A stretch of DNA of 39,927 bases from an uncultured Victivallales bacterium (GCA_903837355.1 CAILUI010000443.1:1-39927); one strand, 5' to 3'; shown: positions 1 to 8,674, counted from the stretch's first letter. Notes: generated from the letters alone by a model not told the origin. Made by a program: numbers and translations.

Positions 1-1
1 C

Positions 2-40
2 ACCATCCTCTTCGACGAGCCCGCGCCCATGGCCGGCTGA
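2..40 (+). CDS. C-terminal tail of a truncated upstream gene (possible)
   Basis: An open frame enters from the left edge and reads TILFDEPAPMAG before a TGA. Twelve residues are too few to name a family, and the call rests only on an open frame with a plausible codon pattern. The 215 bases that follow, up to the first full gene, show no other coding signal. Confidence 0.3.
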   Translation, partial: TILFDEPAPMAG

Positions 41-255
41 CCGCCGGGTTGCTCCGCTCGCGACCCAACCCGTTGGCATACGCCGCCGACGGCGACAACG
101 GTCAACCGGCTCCCCTATCCCCCATTCAGTGACCGGTTACCAGAAGTGTAGCAATGTGAGTTCTCTCCATGGGCGGAACTGGGGGTCCCGCAGTCTTGCG
201 GCAGTGACGCGGTGGGCTTATGTGGGTCAGCATCAACCAGGCAAGGAGACTACCC

Positions 256-978
256 ATGATTCGCACGGAACGGTTCTTCACGCTCATTGAACTGCTGGTC
301 GTTATCGCCATCATCGCCATCTTGGCAGCCATGCTGTTGCCTGCGCTTGCAAAGGCGCGCGACAAAGCCATCCAGGTCAACTGCACGTCGAACCTCAAAC
401 AAATTGCCCTGGCCGAAGTGATGTACGGTCAGGACAATCAGCAGTGCAGCCATGGACCGACCGGCGGCGGCACCAACTGGGCCTTCGTCGGCGGCGGCAA
501 CTGCGGCGGCTGTTTCCAGCGCTACGAGGGCGACGAGGCCAGCGTCAGAGGCCGGGGACCGCGCTGGGAGCCGCTGCAGACGTACCTCAACAACCGGCAG
601 GTGTGGACGTGCCCGGCAGTGGACTCATGGCGCTCGTACGGATGGGGCCGCGGCGGCGAGAACCGCAAAGCATCGCGTTTCGTGCACCCGAGCCAGACCG
701 TGATGTTCGCCGATGGCGGCCAGGCTTCGTCCACCAACGGTGATATCGCCTGGATCGTACACAACTACCAGGACGCAAACACCGACGCCAACTGCTGTAA
801 CAACATCACGACCCCTGGCCCAGCCCCGCACCGGCACTGGATCGGCGACCCCCATAACAACGGCGCCAACGTCGCCTTCTGGGATGGCCATGTCGCCTGG
901 GTCGGCAAGCTGAACGTACCGATTGGTCGGCGTGGCAACGGCATGAAGTTCGTGGCCGAAGATCCGGTTTCCCCCTGA
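256..978 (+). CDS. Prepilin-like protein with type IV N-terminal methylation motif
   Basis: The product (240 aa) begins MIRTERFFTLIELLVVIAII, a class III prepilin leader ending in F/T-L-I-E followed by a hydrophobic helix (about residues 10-30). The C-terminal part carries WDGHV, the DGH motif of the PVC-type pseudopilins related to the DUF1559/H-X9-DG group. Such proteins are processed by a prepilin peptidase and sit in the inner membrane or periplasm. In these phyla they are highly paralogous, and the function of individual copies is mostly unknown. I chose ATG 256 because AAGGAG at 243-248 lies 7 nt before it and the leader then has its usual short length; an in-frame start at 220 would give an atypical 20-residue leader. 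The gene stands alone, with no pilus assembly genes nearby. Confidence 0.85.
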   Translation: MIRTERFFTLIELLVVIAIIAILAAMLLPALAKARDKAIQVNCTSNLKQIALAEVMYGQDNQQCSHGPTGGGTNWAFVGGGNCGGCFQRYEGDEASVRGRGPRWEPLQTYLNNRQVWTCPAVDSWRSYGWGRGGENRKASRFVHPSQTVMFADGGQASSTNGDIAWIVHNYQDANTDANCCNNITTPGPAPHRHWIGDPHNNGANVAFWDGHVAWVGKLNVPIGRRGNGMKFVAEDPVSP

Positions 979-1014
979 ACTGTTCGCCGGGTCGCTGGAG
1001 GCCTCGCGGTCAGA

Positions 1015-1029
1015 GCCGGGGCACCCGGC
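1015..1029. terminator. Short GC hairpin downstream of the prepilin gene
   Basis: GCCGGG-gca-CCCGGC forms a perfect 6-bp stem with a 3-nt loop, 37 nt after the prepilin stop. There is no T-tract, so it could be a simple structured 3' end. The rest of 979-1300 shows no gene. Confidence 0.25.
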
Positions 1030-1300
1030 CCAGCGTATACGTAGCGGCCAAACACCCCCGGCAGAGCGGCCCGCTGAAGCCCTGCCGGGGGTGAATCGTC
1101 TGGCGCCACGGCCTGCGATCAGGGCAGTTCCGACCCCCCCCAGCCCGGAGCCCCGCGAACCCACCATGCCGCCGAGAGGTGCCCTGGAAAACGAGAACCG
1201 CCCTGGCAGGCGGGTGGCGGAACTGACCGCCCAGCGCTAGACTACCCTGCTGCGCGCACGCGTTCTTGGGAGCGTCGCCGCCTAGCCGGAGCCTGCACGA

Positions 1301-2884
1301 ATGAACCACGTCGTCCCTGCGTTTCCCAGGCTGATCACTGCCTCAACCGGTATGCGCGCCGCCTGCCCTCAACCGCTGCCCGCTGCGGCGCCGCTTCCCG
1401 TCGGCCGCGGCGCCGTGCGGCCACCGCCCGGACGGTGGCGCTGGGCCGAACGGGGGCTCACCGTCCTGCTGCTGACGCTACTGACGGCGGCGCGCGCACC
1501 GGCTCAGGTACCGACCGACGCCGCAGAGCTGACACGCCTCATCGATGGTTTCCTTGCCAAGGAGCCCGGATCACGCCCGCTCCCGCGGGGTCGGGCGCTG
1601 TTGGTCCCGCAGGTCAGCGATACCGGTGCTGGCGTCGTGGCCGGCCAGGCTTTCGCGCGTCTGACCACGGACATCGATCGGGTCGTGCTGATCACCTCGC
1701 GCCTGGCAGGGGCCACTCCGCCAGGCGTGACGCTGCCCGCCTGGGACTCCATGCGTACCGCCTTGGGCGAGGTCAAGGTCGATGCCGAGGCCATGCAGAC
1801 ACTCAGCGCGCGCCCGGGCGTGTTCCACAGCATTGCCGACGCGACGGCCGATCCATCCATGGCCACCGTACTGCCCTTTCTGCAGCGTCGCCTGCCCAGA
1901 GCCTTCCGTCTGGTCCCCCTCGCTGTCGATGCTGCGGCCGACCCGGCCCTGCTCACGGCGCTGCTGAAGCCTCTGGTAGCAGAGGAGCGTACGGCCGTTG
2001 TCGTCCTGGTCATACCTCCCTTCCGAGCCGCGGACCTCGAGGCCGTGTTCACACCGGTCGCAGGCGCGCCCACGCCACCCGCGCCCCTTGCCGCGCTGAA
2101 GGCTCTGGCCGCCGAGATGGGCTGGCGGGCAACCGTTGCGGGCCATGGGCAGACGAGCGCCGGTCTGGAGTGCCTCGCCGCGGTCCTCGTGAACGACCCC
2201 AACCGCATCGACCTGCTGGCGCAGGCATCCAGGGTCGGCTGGGACGACCCCGCCACGCTGGCCGCGTTTCAGGATGCCGGCCGCGCCTCCGGCCGGACGA
2301 ATTTCCAAGGCGACCAACTCAGCCAGCCGGAGCAGCAGCTACTCCTGGCCCTGGCCCGCAAGACCATCCTCTGCAAGCTCAAGGGCGAGCCCCGGCCCGC
2401 GACACCACTCTACTCGGACACCTTGTCCCGGCCGTCAGGCTGCTTCGTGACCCTCAACCTGGCGGGCAAACTGCGCGGTTGCATCGGTACCATCCTGCCC
2501 AAGGAGCCCCTGGCAACGGCGGTCCAACACTACGCCCTCGCTGCCGCCTTCGATGACAAGCGCTTCCCGCCCGTGACGGTGGCCGAACTGGAGAGCATCG
2601 AGATCGTGGTCAGCGCGCTGACGGTCCCCACCAAACTCGAGTTCGGCAACGGCCAGGAACTCCTCGACAAACTGACGCCGGCGGTTCACGGCGTCCTACT
2701 GACCTACGAGGGCGGCAAACGTGCCACCTTCCTGCCACAGGTGTGGGCCCAGTTCCCTGGGAAGGTGGCCTTCATGACGGCGCTCTGCCGCAAAGGGGGC
2801 ATCCCCGCCGAGGCCTGGCAGGATCCGACCAAGACCACCGTCGAACTCTATCAGTCCTTCGACTTCACCGACAAGCCGCGCTGA
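1301..2884 (+). CDS. Exported Memo-like / AMMECR1 fusion protein (AmmeMemoRadiSam B-A type)
   Basis: The C-terminal ~180 residues are a clear AMMECR1 domain: LRGCIGTI, the family signature, then AAAFDDKRFPPVT and a closing TTVELYQSF. Residues ~90-320 align in outline with Memo (AmmeMemoRadiSam protein B): RVVLIT, a LGEVKVD segment, LPFLQRRL and FRLVPLAV. However, the metal-site histidines I expect are gone: PHAGY reads PQVSD, the GPSH position reads TSRL, and the HxxEHS stretch reads ATADPS. An N-terminal hydrophobic stretch (GLTVLLLTLLTAARAPAQ, near residue 50) looks like a signal peptide. A GTG at 1415 would place it after a short charged N-terminus and may be the true start; no good Shine-Dalgarno supports either start. 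No radical SAM partner (AmrS) lies beside it. AMMECR1 domain near-certain; biochemical role unknown. Confidence 0.8.
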   Translation: MNHVVPAFPRLITASTGMRAACPQPLPAAAPLPVGRGAVRPPPGRWRWAERGLTVLLLTLLTAARAPAQVPTDAAELTRLIDGFLAKEPGSRPLPRGRALLVPQVSDTGAGVVAGQAFARLTTDIDRVVLITSRLAGATPPGVTLPAWDSMRTALGEVKVDAEAMQTLSARPGVFHSIADATADPSMATVLPFLQRRLPRAFRLVPLAVDAAADPALLTALLKPLVAEERTAVVVLVIPPFRAADLEAVFTPVAGAPTPPAPLAALKALAAEMGWRATVAGHGQTSAGLECLAAVLVNDPNRIDLLAQASRVGWDDPATLAAFQDAGRASGRTNFQGDQLSQPEQQLLLALARKTILCKLKGEPRPATPLYSDTLSRPSGCFVTLNLAGKLRGCIGTILPKEPLATAVQHYALAAAFDDKRFPPVTVAELESIEIVVSALTVPTKLEFGNGQELLDKLTPAVHGVLLTYEGGKRATFLPQVWAQFPGKVAFMTALCRKGGIPAEAWQDPTKTTVELYQSFDFTDKPR

Positions 2885-2929
2885 GCCTCACCGCCCGCTC
2901 CTGCTGGAGCAGCCGCCCCAAGGCACCAA

Positions 2930-3050
2930 GGCGGTTCCATTCTGGCGGCAGCGGCAGCGGTAGCGCTGGGGTGTGGTAGCGGCCGGTCTCCAGACCTGCC
3001 CGCCTGGGGGCAGTTCTGGAGAGCCCCCCTTACTTCAGAATGGAACCGCC
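2930..3050. repeat. 121-bp element bounded by perfect 15-bp inverted repeats
   Basis: GGCGGTTCCATTCTG at 2930-2944 is the exact reverse complement of 3036-3050. The 91 nt between are GC-rich and include CGGTCTCCAGACCTG, itself partly self-complementary. There is no open frame of interest inside. The layout fits a non-coding miniature inverted-repeat element or a long 3' hairpin between the AMMECR1 gene and the lipoprotein gene. No target-site duplication was established. The rest of 2885-3351 has no gene. Confidence 0.55.
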
Positions 3051-3269
3051 CTGGCCAGGGCACGGCGCGGTCTTTGGGAAACCTCCGTCAGCGTCGGGAC
3101 GGCGCCACCAGTAGGTCGCGGCTGCCAGCGGCCCGCGTTGCGGGCCAGACGCGACTCGGGGAAGGGATCCTGCTGGCCGGGCCTGTCGAAGTAGTCTCCA
3201 GCAGGGCATCGGGGCATCATGGGCGGGTTGCCGGGTGCCAGCCGCTCAAGCGGCCAGGCGGCGCGCCGG

Positions 3270-3298
3270 TTGACGTGACCGGGTTGCCGGCCTATGGT
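3270..3298 (+). promoter_or_regulatory. Sigma70-type promoter for the DUF2959 lipoprotein gene
   Basis: TTGACG (3270-3275), a 17-bp spacer and TATGGT (3293-3298) lie 54 nt before the ATG. The -10 hexamer TATGGT is the same as in the repeated promoter cassettes of the island at 16-18 kb, which supports it as a functional hexamer here. Confidence 0.55.
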
Positions 3299-3351
3299 CT
3301 GCGGCTCGTTGACCTGTGGAGTATGGTCCTGACCGTCGTGGAGGCTAGCCA

Positions 3352-4002
3352 ATGCGGTACATGCGTCGTTCCCTGCCCTTTGTGATGCTCGCCGCCGGGC
3401 TGTTGCTGGCGGGCTGCCGTTCCCTCTACTACGCCGCCTACGAGAAAGTCGGTATGGAGAAGCGGCATCTGCTGCGACGGGACATCGAGAAGGTCCAGAA
3501 GGAGCAGACGGCCGCGGCGCAGGAATTCAAGGACGTCCTCACGCGGATCAAGGACCTCACCGGTTTCGATGGCGGCAAGCTCGAGGCTGCCTACCGGAAG
3601 CTGAAGGGCGACTACGACGACTGCGCCGCGCGGGCGACCAGTCTGCGCGAACGGATGGCGGAAGTCAACCGCATCGGGGCGGATATGTTCAGCGAGTGGG
3701 AGCGTGAGATCGGTCAGATCAACAATGCCGGCCTCCGCGCCAAGAGCGAAGCGTCCCGGCGCGATGCGCAGCGGCGCTTTGTGTCGCTGCAGGGAGCCAT
3801 GACGCAAGCGGAATCGCGCCTTGACCCGGTGCTCACGCAGGTCCATGACTACGTGCTCTCGCTCAAGCACCAGCTCAACGCCCAGGCCGTGGGCGCCCTG
3901 CAGAGTGAGGTGGGCAGCATCGAACGGGATGTCAGCCGACTGCAGGATGACATGAACCGCTGCATCCGCGAAGCGCAGTCATTCCTGTCCGAGTTCGAGT
4001 GA
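3352..4002 (+). CDS. DUF2959 family lipoprotein
   Basis: The 216-aa product has a lipoprotein signal (LPFVMLAAGLLLAGC, lipobox LAGC with Cys at about residue 22) followed by an alpha-helical, charged domain. The sequence YYAAYEKVGMEKRHLL directly after the lipid anchor and the later SLKHQLNAQAVGALQSEVGSIE match my memory of the DUF2959 family, mostly envelope lipoproteins of unknown function, predicted coiled-coil throughout. The start at 3352 has GGAGG at 3340-3344, 7 nt upstream; an ATG three codons later is also possible. It is followed 3 nt later by the ElyC-like gene, so the two are probably co-transcribed from the promoter at 3270. Outer-membrane or periplasmic location is inferred from the lipobox. 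Confidence 0.85.
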   Translation: MRYMRRSLPFVMLAAGLLLAGCRSLYYAAYEKVGMEKRHLLRRDIEKVQKEQTAAAQEFKDVLTRIKDLTGFDGGKLEAAYRKLKGDYDDCAARATSLRERMAEVNRIGADMFSEWEREIGQINNAGLRAKSEASRRDAQRRFVSLQGAMTQAESRLDPVLTQVHDYVLSLKHQLNAQAVGALQSEVGSIERDVSRLQDDMNRCIREAQSFLSEFE

Positions 4003-4005
4003 CCG

Positions 4006-4842
4006 ATGCTGGGCTGGCTACTCAAGAAGATCGTGTCGCGGCTGTTGTTCCCCTTACCGGTCTGCAGCCTGCTGCTGCTGGCCGGGGTCGTGCTGCTGGT
4101 TTTCAGCCGCCGCCGCCGCACCGGCCTCTTCCTGAGTGCGGCGGCTCTGGGGCTGTTGCTGGCGCTGGGCTATGGCGTCCCGGCCAAGGCCATTCTGCGC
4201 CAGCTTGAGTGGCAACAGGCACCGCCTCCTCCCGACTGGTCTCTGGCAAGCGTTGCCACGGAACTGGGCCAGCCAATCTGGATCGTGGTGCTGGGCGGCA
4301 GCGTGGGCAAAGACGAGTCGCTGCCCGCCTGCAGTCGCCTGAACGCGCACTTCCTGGCCCGAGTGGTCGAGGGCTTCCGGTTGCTCCGCCAGGAACCGCG
4401 GGCCAAGCTGCTGCTGTCACTGCCGGGACGGCTGTCGCCAGCCCAGAAGCGGGTCCTGGCCGATGGACTGTGCGCAAGCCTGGGAGCGGCTCCAGAACGC
4501 ATCCACCTGGTACCAGACGCCCTCGACACCGTGGACGAAGCCCGCAGCGCGGCGCTGGTCGTGGGGGACGCTCCCGTGGCGCTGGTCACCTCAGCCGCCC
4601 ACATGCCGCGCTCCCTGCGCCTGTTCGCGGGGGTCGGACTGCATCCCCTTCCCTGCCCCACCGACTTCCTCACGGCGCGGCCTGGTTCCCCCCCCGGCGA
4701 GTTCAGCGTGCTCTCGCTCTTCCCAAGCGCCGAGAACGTCAGCCACAGCGAAGGGGCGCTGTACGAGTACCTCGGGCTTGCCTGGGCGCGGTTGCGCGGT
4801 CAGGCCCCACGCCTTGGCGCCCCGGCGCCGCCAACCCGCTGA
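4006..4842 (+). CDS. YdcF/ElyC-type DUF218 membrane protein
   Basis: Two N-terminal transmembrane segments (about residues 10-35 and 40-62) precede a DUF218 domain: IWIVVLGGSV, then a SRLNAHFLARVVEGFRLL helix, TVDEARSAALVV, and VALVTSAAHMPRSLRLF, the conserved [ST]xxxHxxR segment of this family. Length (278 aa) and topology are those of ElyC/SanA-like proteins, which in E. coli affect envelope and peptidoglycan precursor (lipid carrier) metabolism; the exact activity is unsettled. The start ATG 4006 is 3 nt after the lipoprotein stop, suggesting translational coupling. It converges on ddl, with only 18 nt between the stops. Confidence 0.85.
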   Translation: MLGWLLKKIVSRLLFPLPVCSLLLLAGVVLLVFSRRRRTGLFLSAAALGLLLALGYGVPAKAILRQLEWQQAPPPPDWSLASVATELGQPIWIVVLGGSVGKDESLPACSRLNAHFLARVVEGFRLLRQEPRAKLLLSLPGRLSPAQKRVLADGLCASLGAAPERIHLVPDALDTVDEARSAALVVGDAPVALVTSAAHMPRSLRLFAGVGLHPLPCPTDFLTARPGSPPGEFSVLSLFPSAENVSHSEGALYEYLGLAWARLRGQAPRLGAPAPPTR

Positions 4843-4860
4843 CGGCACGCCCACAGTTCC

Positions 4861-5952
4861 TCAGCAGAAGCTGGTGCACAGCCGGCTGCGAGCGGCGTGC
4901 CGCTCCTCGGCCAGGCGGATCAGTTCACTCACCAACTGCGGGTACGTCAAGCCCGAGAGTTGCCAGAGGCGTGGGTACATGCTGATGCGGGTGAAGCCCG
5001 GGATCGTGTTCAGTTCGTTGACCACGAGGCGGCCGTCGGCCATGAGGAAGAAATCCACGCGCGCCAGTCCCGTGCACCCCATGGCCAGAAACGCCCGTAT
5101 GGCCATCTCCTGGACCTGCGCGGCGACGGCGGGCGGGAGCTTCGCCGGAGCCTCCAGGCGGGCGCCGTTCTCATCGAGGTACTTGGCGGCGTACGAGTAG
5201 AACTCATGTTGGGGGACCACCTCTCCCGGAACCGCCGCCCGCGGGCCGGAATTGCCCAGCACGGCGCACTCGATCTCCCGGCCCGGCAGGTAGCGCTCGA
5301 CGAGGACTTTGTCATCGAAACGGAAGGCCAGCTCCAGGGCGGCGCGGAGATCCTCCGGAGCTTTGACTTTGCTGACCCCCACGGACGACCCCAGGCGCGC
5401 CGGCTTGACAAACACGGGCCAACCGAGGGCGCGGCCGACGCTGTCGGCGTCCGTCGTCTCGGCCCCGCCCACCACGATCAGACCGTCCGCCACCGGGATG
5501 CCGGCATAGGTCAAGACCTGTTTGGTGATGGCTTTGTCCATGCAGTTGGCACTACTGGTATGATCACAGCCCACACACGGGATGTTCATCATCGCCAGGA
5601 GTCCCTGAATGGTACCATCCTCGCCGTAGGTGCCGTGCAGCACCGGGAAGGCGACATCGACCGGCCACGGCTCACCCCCTCCGGCCGGGATAAGGGTCCC
5701 TTGGCCGTCCAGGCAGCAGAGCGCAACACCCTGCCCACCAGGGGCTAGGGCGGTCCGGGCGGGATCCTCGGGGTGGACGACGAACGCCGCCGGGGGAAGC
5801 CGCCTCCAGGTGCCGTCCTTGTCGATGCCGACGACCGCGAGGTTGAAGGCGGCGCGGTCCACCGCCGCCACCACGTTGATGGCTGACTGCAGGGCTACTT
5901 CGTGCTCCGCGGAGCGTCCGCCACAGAGGATCAGCAGATTGCGTGCAGGCAT
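4861..5952 (-). CDS. ddl: D-alanine--D-alanine ligase
   Basis: ATP-grasp ligase (363 aa) joining two D-alanines for the peptidoglycan stem peptide, cytoplasmic. Visible family marks: N-terminal GGRSAEHEVALQSA with the conserved HEVS-like segment, HGTYGEDGTIQGLL, DKAITKQVL, PVFVKPARLGSSVGVSKV of the ATP-binding loop, E-IECAVLGN, and the metal/phosphate site DFFLMADGRLVVNELNTIPGFT. Length fits the usual 300-370 aa. It follows the C26 peptidase gene by 27 nt, in line with araB upstream, so it may be the last cistron of a three-gene unit. The start is the ATG at 5952 giving MPARNLLILCGG; the glycine-rich first strand starts where expected. Nothing looks broken. Confidence 0.95.
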   Translation of the reverse strand: MPARNLLILCGGRSAEHEVALQSAINVVAAVDRAAFNLAVVGIDKDGTWRRLPPAAFVVHPEDPARTALAPGGQGVALCCLDGQGTLIPAGGGEPWPVDVAFPVLHGTYGEDGTIQGLLAMMNIPCVGCDHTSSANCMDKAITKQVLTYAGIPVADGLIVVGGAETTDADSVGRALGWPVFVKPARLGSSVGVSKVKAPEDLRAALELAFRFDDKVLVERYLPGREIECAVLGNSGPRAAVPGEVVPQHEFYSYAAKYLDENGARLEAPAKLPPAVAAQVQEMAIRAFLAMGCTGLARVDFFLMADGRLVVNELNTIPGFTRISMYPRLWQLSGLTYPQLVSELIRLAEERHAARSRLCTSFC

Positions 5953-5979
5953 GCGTCTCTACTCCCACTTCGCTGTTGT

Positions 5980-6726
5980 TCACACAAGATGGCGGCGGAC
6001 GGCTTCCGGCGAACCGGCGCAGGCCGCCACGAACGCTCCGAAAAGAGCCTGACTCCCCGGGCTCTCGGCATTGCGCTCGGGGTGCCACTGGACGCCGACA
6101 ACGAAGCGCCCTGGGGCACCCCACTCCACCGCCTCGACCAGCCCATCCTCAGCGCGGGCACTGACCACCAGGCCCTGGCCCAGCCGATCCAGGCCTTGAT
6201 GATGGCGGGTCGTGACCGGCAGCACCGCCACGCCGAGCCGCGCCGCCAGGCGCGTCCCGGCGCAGAGGGTCACCGCATGCAGACGGTCGCCCGTCTCCGG
6301 GGCCCGGTGGTCGATGCACCCACCCAGATCAGGGACATGTTGGACCAGAGTGCCGCCAAGCACCACGTTCAGTTCCTGGATTCCCAGGCAGATCCCGAGG
6401 ATCGGCAACGTCGGGTGCCGCAGTGCGGCGCGCAGCAACTCCAGGTCCCAGGCCTCCCGCCCCGCGTCGAGCACCTCGACCGCGGCGTGCGGCACCTGTC
6501 CGTAGCGCTGGGGATGGACATCCCGCCCACCGGTGAAAAGGAGGCCATCGAAACGCATCGTCACCGTCGCCGCTGCCGCCAGATCCACCTGCGGCGGCAA
6601 CACGACCGGCAGGCCACCCGCCGCGGCAATCGCCTCAACGTAGGCACGTGGACACTGCGCAGCACCCTCGAGAGGACCGCTTCCGCTGAGGTTGGCGGTC
6701 AGGGCGATCAGAGGCCGGCGCGTCAT
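5980..6726 (-). CDS. Class I glutamine amidotransferase-like peptidase C26 (gamma-glutamyl hydrolase type)
   Basis: The 248-aa protein shows the C26 catalytic triad context: the nucleophile elbow GICLGIQELNV (Cys), the substrate segment TTRHHQGLDRLG, and the His-Glu pair in VGVQWHPE. The oxyanion-side motif FTGGRDVHP is also present. This is the PuuD-like family that hydrolyses gamma-glutamyl amides such as gamma-glutamyl-GABA, but no putrescine pathway gene is nearby, so the substrate is open. The start ATG 6726 is 18 nt after the araB stop and the ddl start lies 27 nt downstream, suggesting one transcript. Confidence 0.85.
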   Translation of the reverse strand: MTRRPLIALTANLSGSGPLEGAAQCPRAYVEAIAAAGGLPVVLPPQVDLAAAATVTMRFDGLLFTGGRDVHPQRYGQVPHAAVEVLDAGREAWDLELLRAALRHPTLPILGICLGIQELNVVLGGTLVQHVPDLGGCIDHRAPETGDRLHAVTLCAGTRLAARLGVAVLPVTTRHHQGLDRLGQGLVVSARAEDGLVEAVEWGAPGRFVVGVQWHPERNAESPGSQALFGAFVAACAGSPEAVRRHLV

Positions 6727-6744
6727 GCGGTACCCCGCTCCTGC

Positions 6745-8439
6745 TCAGGCCCGGATCTCGGACCGGCGGCGGATCTCCAGGAGGCGCTTCATCAAGGCCT
6801 GAAGATCGGCGCGGCTGCCCCGGACGCCGAAGCTGTCGTGCAGTTCGAGGTAAAGAGCGTACAGCGCGGCGTAGGCCGCCGCCGCCGCAGGGTCAGGGTG
6901 ATACACGGTCTTCTTGAACGAGCAGCACGCCTTCTGCGCCTCCTCCACTGAGGCGTAGCCGCCGGCGGCAGGGCCGGCGACCACCGCGGCCATGATGGCG
7001 GAACCCAGGGCGCAGGTCTGCGCGGAGGCGCTGACCAGCATGGGACGCCCCAGAATGTCGGCGTAGATCTGCATGAACAGCGGATTCCTCTCGGCGATCC
7101 CGCCACAGGCGATGACCTCGTCGACGTTGACGGCGTACTCCTGCAAGCGGTCGAGGATGCGGCGGGCCCCGAAGGCGGTGGCCTCGATCAGGGCTCGGTA
7201 GATCTCGGCCTGCGACGTATGCAGGGTCAGGCCCAGGATCAGACCGGTCAGCTTCGCATCGACCAGGATGGTGCGGTTGCCGTTGTGCCAGTCGAGGGCC
7301 AGGAGGCCGCTCTGACCGGGCCGCAACTGCGCCGCTTCGCGGGTCAGGCGGCCGTGCAGCGAGGCATCGCCCCGACAGACGTGCGTGACGAACCAGTTGA
7401 AGATATCCCCGACCGCGCTCTGTCCAGCCTCGATGCCGTAGCAGCCCGGCAGTACCGAGCCCTTAACGATGCCACAGACGCCGGGGATGTCCGGCAGGCG
7501 CTCACTGGCGGGGGCAACCAGAATGTCACAGGTGCTGGTGCCGATGATCTTGACCATGCGGCCGCGACCTACGCCAGCGCCGACGGCGCCGAGGTGCGCG
7601 TCAAAGGCGCCGACGGCGATGGGGATCCCCGCCGGCAACCCGAGCCTGGCCGCCCAGTCGGGACAGAGGGTGCCCGCCGCCTGGTCCGCGGTGAAGGCGC
7701 GCGCCGGCAGGCGCGCCCGCAAGGCCCCCAGCTCCGGGGCCAAACCCGCCAGAAACTCGGCATCCGGATAGCCACCCCAATCGTCGCAATACATGGCCTT
7801 GTGGCCCGCCGGACAGATGCCTGCCTTGACCTCGGAAATATCCGTCAGGCCGGCCAGTACCGCCGGTATGAAGTCGGCGAATTCGAGCCAGGTAAACGCG
7901 GCGTCGAACACCGCGCGGTCCGTCCGCAAGCAGTGCCAGATCTTGCTGAACAGCCATTCCGAAGAGTAGGTTCCCCCGCACTTGGCCAGGTACTGCGGCC
8001 GCTGCTGACGCGCCCATTCCGTAAGTTGCTCGGCCTCGTCCATCCCGGAGTGGTCTTTCCACATCCAGGCAAGCGCATTCAGGTTGCCCGCAAAGCGCGG
8101 ATCGGCAGCGAGCGGCCGCAGACGCTGGTCGACCGGTATGGGCGTGGACCCCGTCGTATCGACCCCGATGCCGATCACACGATCCGGGCGGAAACCACGG
8201 CGACGCGAGGCGGCCTGCAGAGCGACCGGCACGGTGGCGACCAGCCCATCCACGAAATCCTGCGGCGACTGCCGAGCCACATGCGGGTTGCTCGGATCGG
8301 TCAAGACGCCAGCGACGCCGCTGGGATAGGCCCACACGGACACCGCCAACTCGCGGCCGTTGCGGCAGTCCACCACCACGCAACGCACCGAGTTGCTGCC
8401 ATAGTCAAGGCCGATGGTGAAAGCGCCGGGTCTACTCAT
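6745..8439 (-). CDS. araB: Ribulokinase
   Basis: FGGY-family sugar kinase of 564 aa, close to the ~566 aa of E. coli AraB, phosphorylating L-ribulose to L-ribulose 5-phosphate. Signs: N-terminal phosphate-binding strand GLDYGSNSVRCVVVD, GVDTTGSTPIPVD, the ribulokinase-type segments LAWMWKDHSG and GTYSSEWLFSKIWH, GTSTCDI, GIEAGQSAVGDIFNWFV, and the C-terminal ACGGIAERNPLFMQIYADI. I set the start at ATG 8439 (MSRPGAFTIG) because GGGAGGT at 8447-8453 (minus strand) gives good spacing; the frame runs open to 8655, but that extension has no homology. No araA/araD or AraC is visible, so arabinose use is a family-based inference. Confidence 0.92.
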   Translation of the reverse strand: MSRPGAFTIGLDYGSNSVRCVVVDCRNGRELAVSVWAYPSGVAGVLTDPSNPHVARQSPQDFVDGLVATVPVALQAASRRRGFRPDRVIGIGVDTTGSTPIPVDQRLRPLAADPRFAGNLNALAWMWKDHSGMDEAEQLTEWARQQRPQYLAKCGGTYSSEWLFSKIWHCLRTDRAVFDAAFTWLEFADFIPAVLAGLTDISEVKAGICPAGHKAMYCDDWGGYPDAEFLAGLAPELGALRARLPARAFTADQAAGTLCPDWAARLGLPAGIPIAVGAFDAHLGAVGAGVGRGRMVKIIGTSTCDILVAPASERLPDIPGVCGIVKGSVLPGCYGIEAGQSAVGDIFNWFVTHVCRGDASLHGRLTREAAQLRPGQSGLLALDWHNGNRTILVDAKLTGLILGLTLHTSQAEIYRALIEATAFGARRILDRLQEYAVNVDEVIACGGIAERNPLFMQIYADILGRPMLVSASAQTCALGSAIMAAVVAGPAAGGYASVEEAQKACCSFKKTVYHPDPAAAAAYAALYALYLELHDSFGVRGSRADLQALMKRLLEIRRRSEIRA

Positions 8440-8593
8440 CGAAGGCACCTCCCGCTGCTGCGTGTCGTCGTCACCCCACCGTCGCGGCACCCTGCCGCAC
8501 GCTGCCAATATGCCGCGGTACCCAGCCCACACAAGGACCCGCGGCGGGAAAAGCGCCAGAGCTGCAGCCTGCGCCGAGGAGTGCGTCCGGGAA

Positions 8594-8617
8594 ATGACAA
8601 GCACACGCCATGACAAG
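8594..8617. repeat. Direct repeat ATGACAAG x2, 16-bp period, in the araB-recJ divergent region
   Basis: ATGACAAG occurs at 8594-8601 and 8610-8617. The second copy supplies the -35 of the recJ promoter candidate. Two identical sites on one helical face in a 235-nt divergent intergenic region could be a regulator site. The rest of 8440-8674 shows nothing further. Confidence 0.3.
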
Positions 8618-8637
8618 TGTGAAAACCTGCCTATAGT
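8610..8637 (+). promoter_or_regulatory. Probable recJ promoter
   Basis: ATGACA (8610-8615), a 16-bp spacer and TATAGT (8632-8637), 37 nt before the recJ ATG. The local drop in GC supports it. Confidence 0.5.
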
Positions 8638-8674
8638 GCACGTATGAAAAAGCAATCAGGGAACCAGCCGACAC

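Noticed and set aside
8440..8655. N-terminal extension of the ribulokinase
   Set aside because: The strong GGGAGGT ribosome site and the family start favour ATG 8439; the extension overlaps the divergent promoter region.
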